A stretch of 64,000 nucleotides of DNA, from assembly GCF_007678455.1 (NCBI RefSeq), contig NZ_VEEP01000008.1, positions 33,843 through 97,842 on the forward strand. Reading direction: 5' to 3'. Numbering within the stretch: position 1 is the stretch's first letter; each line of letters begins with the position of its first letter. This stretch comes from Cytobacillus oceanisediminis 2691. GTDB taxonomy: Bacteria; Bacillota; Bacilli; Bacillales; Cytobacillaceae. The translations under genes and the position numbers were made by a program. Below are positions 63,744 to 64,000 of this stretch, piece by piece. Below the pieces are notes generated by a model. It was not told the origin of the DNA, made no database searches, and was given only the letters and a program-made list of their open reading frames with translations.

Positions 63744-64000
63744 GACAGCTTTTCTGCTTTCACTGCCCTAGCTGTCAGAATAACCTGCTTTTCTTGACAG
63801 CTTTTCGTCCTTCACTGCCTAACCTGTCAGAATAAACAGCTTTTCTTGACAGCTTTTCGTCCTTCACTGCCTAACCTGTCAGAATAACCTGCTTTTCTTG
63901 ACAGCTTTTCGTCCTTCACTGTCTAACCTGTCAGAATAAACAGCTTTTCTTGACAGCTTTTCGTCCTTCACTGCCTAACCTGTCAGAATAACCTGCTTTT
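63744..64000. repeat. 52-bp tandem repeat, at least five units, running off the window
   Basis: Units begin with GACAGCTTTT at 63744, 63796, 63848, 63900 and 63952, exactly 52 bp apart. Units alternate in the segment after GTCAGAATAA (CCTGC or ACAGC), so the higher-order period is 104 bp. Each junction holds an inverted pair CTGTCA/TGACAG. The array lies upstream of the acdA start and continues beyond position 64000. Confidence 0.95.

Noticed and set aside
63744..64000. CRISPR interpretation of the 52-bp repeat
   Set aside because: The whole 52-bp unit is repeated; there are no unique spacers.

Overview
The window is chromosomal DNA from an endospore-forming member of the Bacillaceae. The gene order follows the Bacillus subtilis block from spoIID and murAA through atp, glyA, prfA, rho and spo0F to pyrG and rpoE. 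The proteins are of Bacillus type: SpoIID, SpoIIQ, SpoIIR, Spo0F, GsiB, RNA polymerase delta, two MurA paralogues and the arginine phosphatase YwlE. Cytobacillus/Mesobacillus-like lineages are a reasonable guess, but the species cannot be named from the sequence alone. Nearly all genes lie on the minus strand, so transcription runs from high to low coordinates. I see no rRNA, tRNA, insertion sequence, prophage or CRISPR array.

Layout in transcription order. 63.6-58.5 kb: acyl-CoA dehydrogenase, TetR regulator and fused isobutyryl-CoA mutase (branched or short-chain acyl-CoA metabolism). 58-54.4 kb: a small membrane protein, rpoE, pyrG behind a CTP-sensing leader, a DUF2529 gene on the plus strand, and spo0F with a sigma-H promoter and a Spo0A box. 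54-47 kb: fbaA, tal, murAB, glpX, rho, rpmE, tdk. 46-42 kb: a YhcN-type spore lipoprotein, prfA, prmC, spoIIR. 42.3-41.5 kb: a plus-strand truncated haemoglobin and cupin pair behind an Fnr-like promoter. 41.2-35 kb: gsiB (sigma-B promoter), a GNAT protein, tsaC with a cluster of DnaA boxes, mntP, ywlE, a chemotaxis receptor, rpiB, ywlG. 35-30 kb: glyA, upp and a secreted subtilase. 30-22.7 kb: the nine-gene ATP synthase operon. 21.9-11.1 kb: an eleven-gene complex I operon nuoABCDHIJKLMN without nuoEFG. 10.8-6.9 kb: ywzB, ywmB, murAA, spoIID. 6.7-5 kb: plus-strand NERD and VanZ genes. 4.8-0 kb: spoIIQ, a lipoprotein class B penicillin-binding protein, and a gamma-glutamyltransferase-family gene cut by the window edge.

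The genes combine respiration and ATP synthesis (nuo, atp), central carbon and nucleotide metabolism (fbaA, tal, glpX, rpiB, glyA, upp, tdk, pyrG), translation (prfA, prmC, rpmE, tsaC), wall synthesis (two murA, one PBP) and the machinery of sporulation entry and engulfment (Spo0F; SpoIIR, SpoIIQ, SpoIID).

The most unusual feature is outside the genes. Six intergenic gaps each hold a degenerate array of short words repeated every 20-21 bp, which is two turns of the helix. Each gap has its own word, except that two distant gaps share one, and every array lies between transcription units. A separate 52-bp tandem repeat runs off the right edge, and two kinds of longer dispersed palindromic repeat occur. 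Also worth attention are the Ala/Lys-repeat extension of NuoC, the missing NADH-input module of complex I, the DnaA-box cluster at tsaC, and a palindrome covering the nuo -10 element. Start codons were chosen by ribosome-binding-site spacing and family N-termini, so several differ from the longest open frame.
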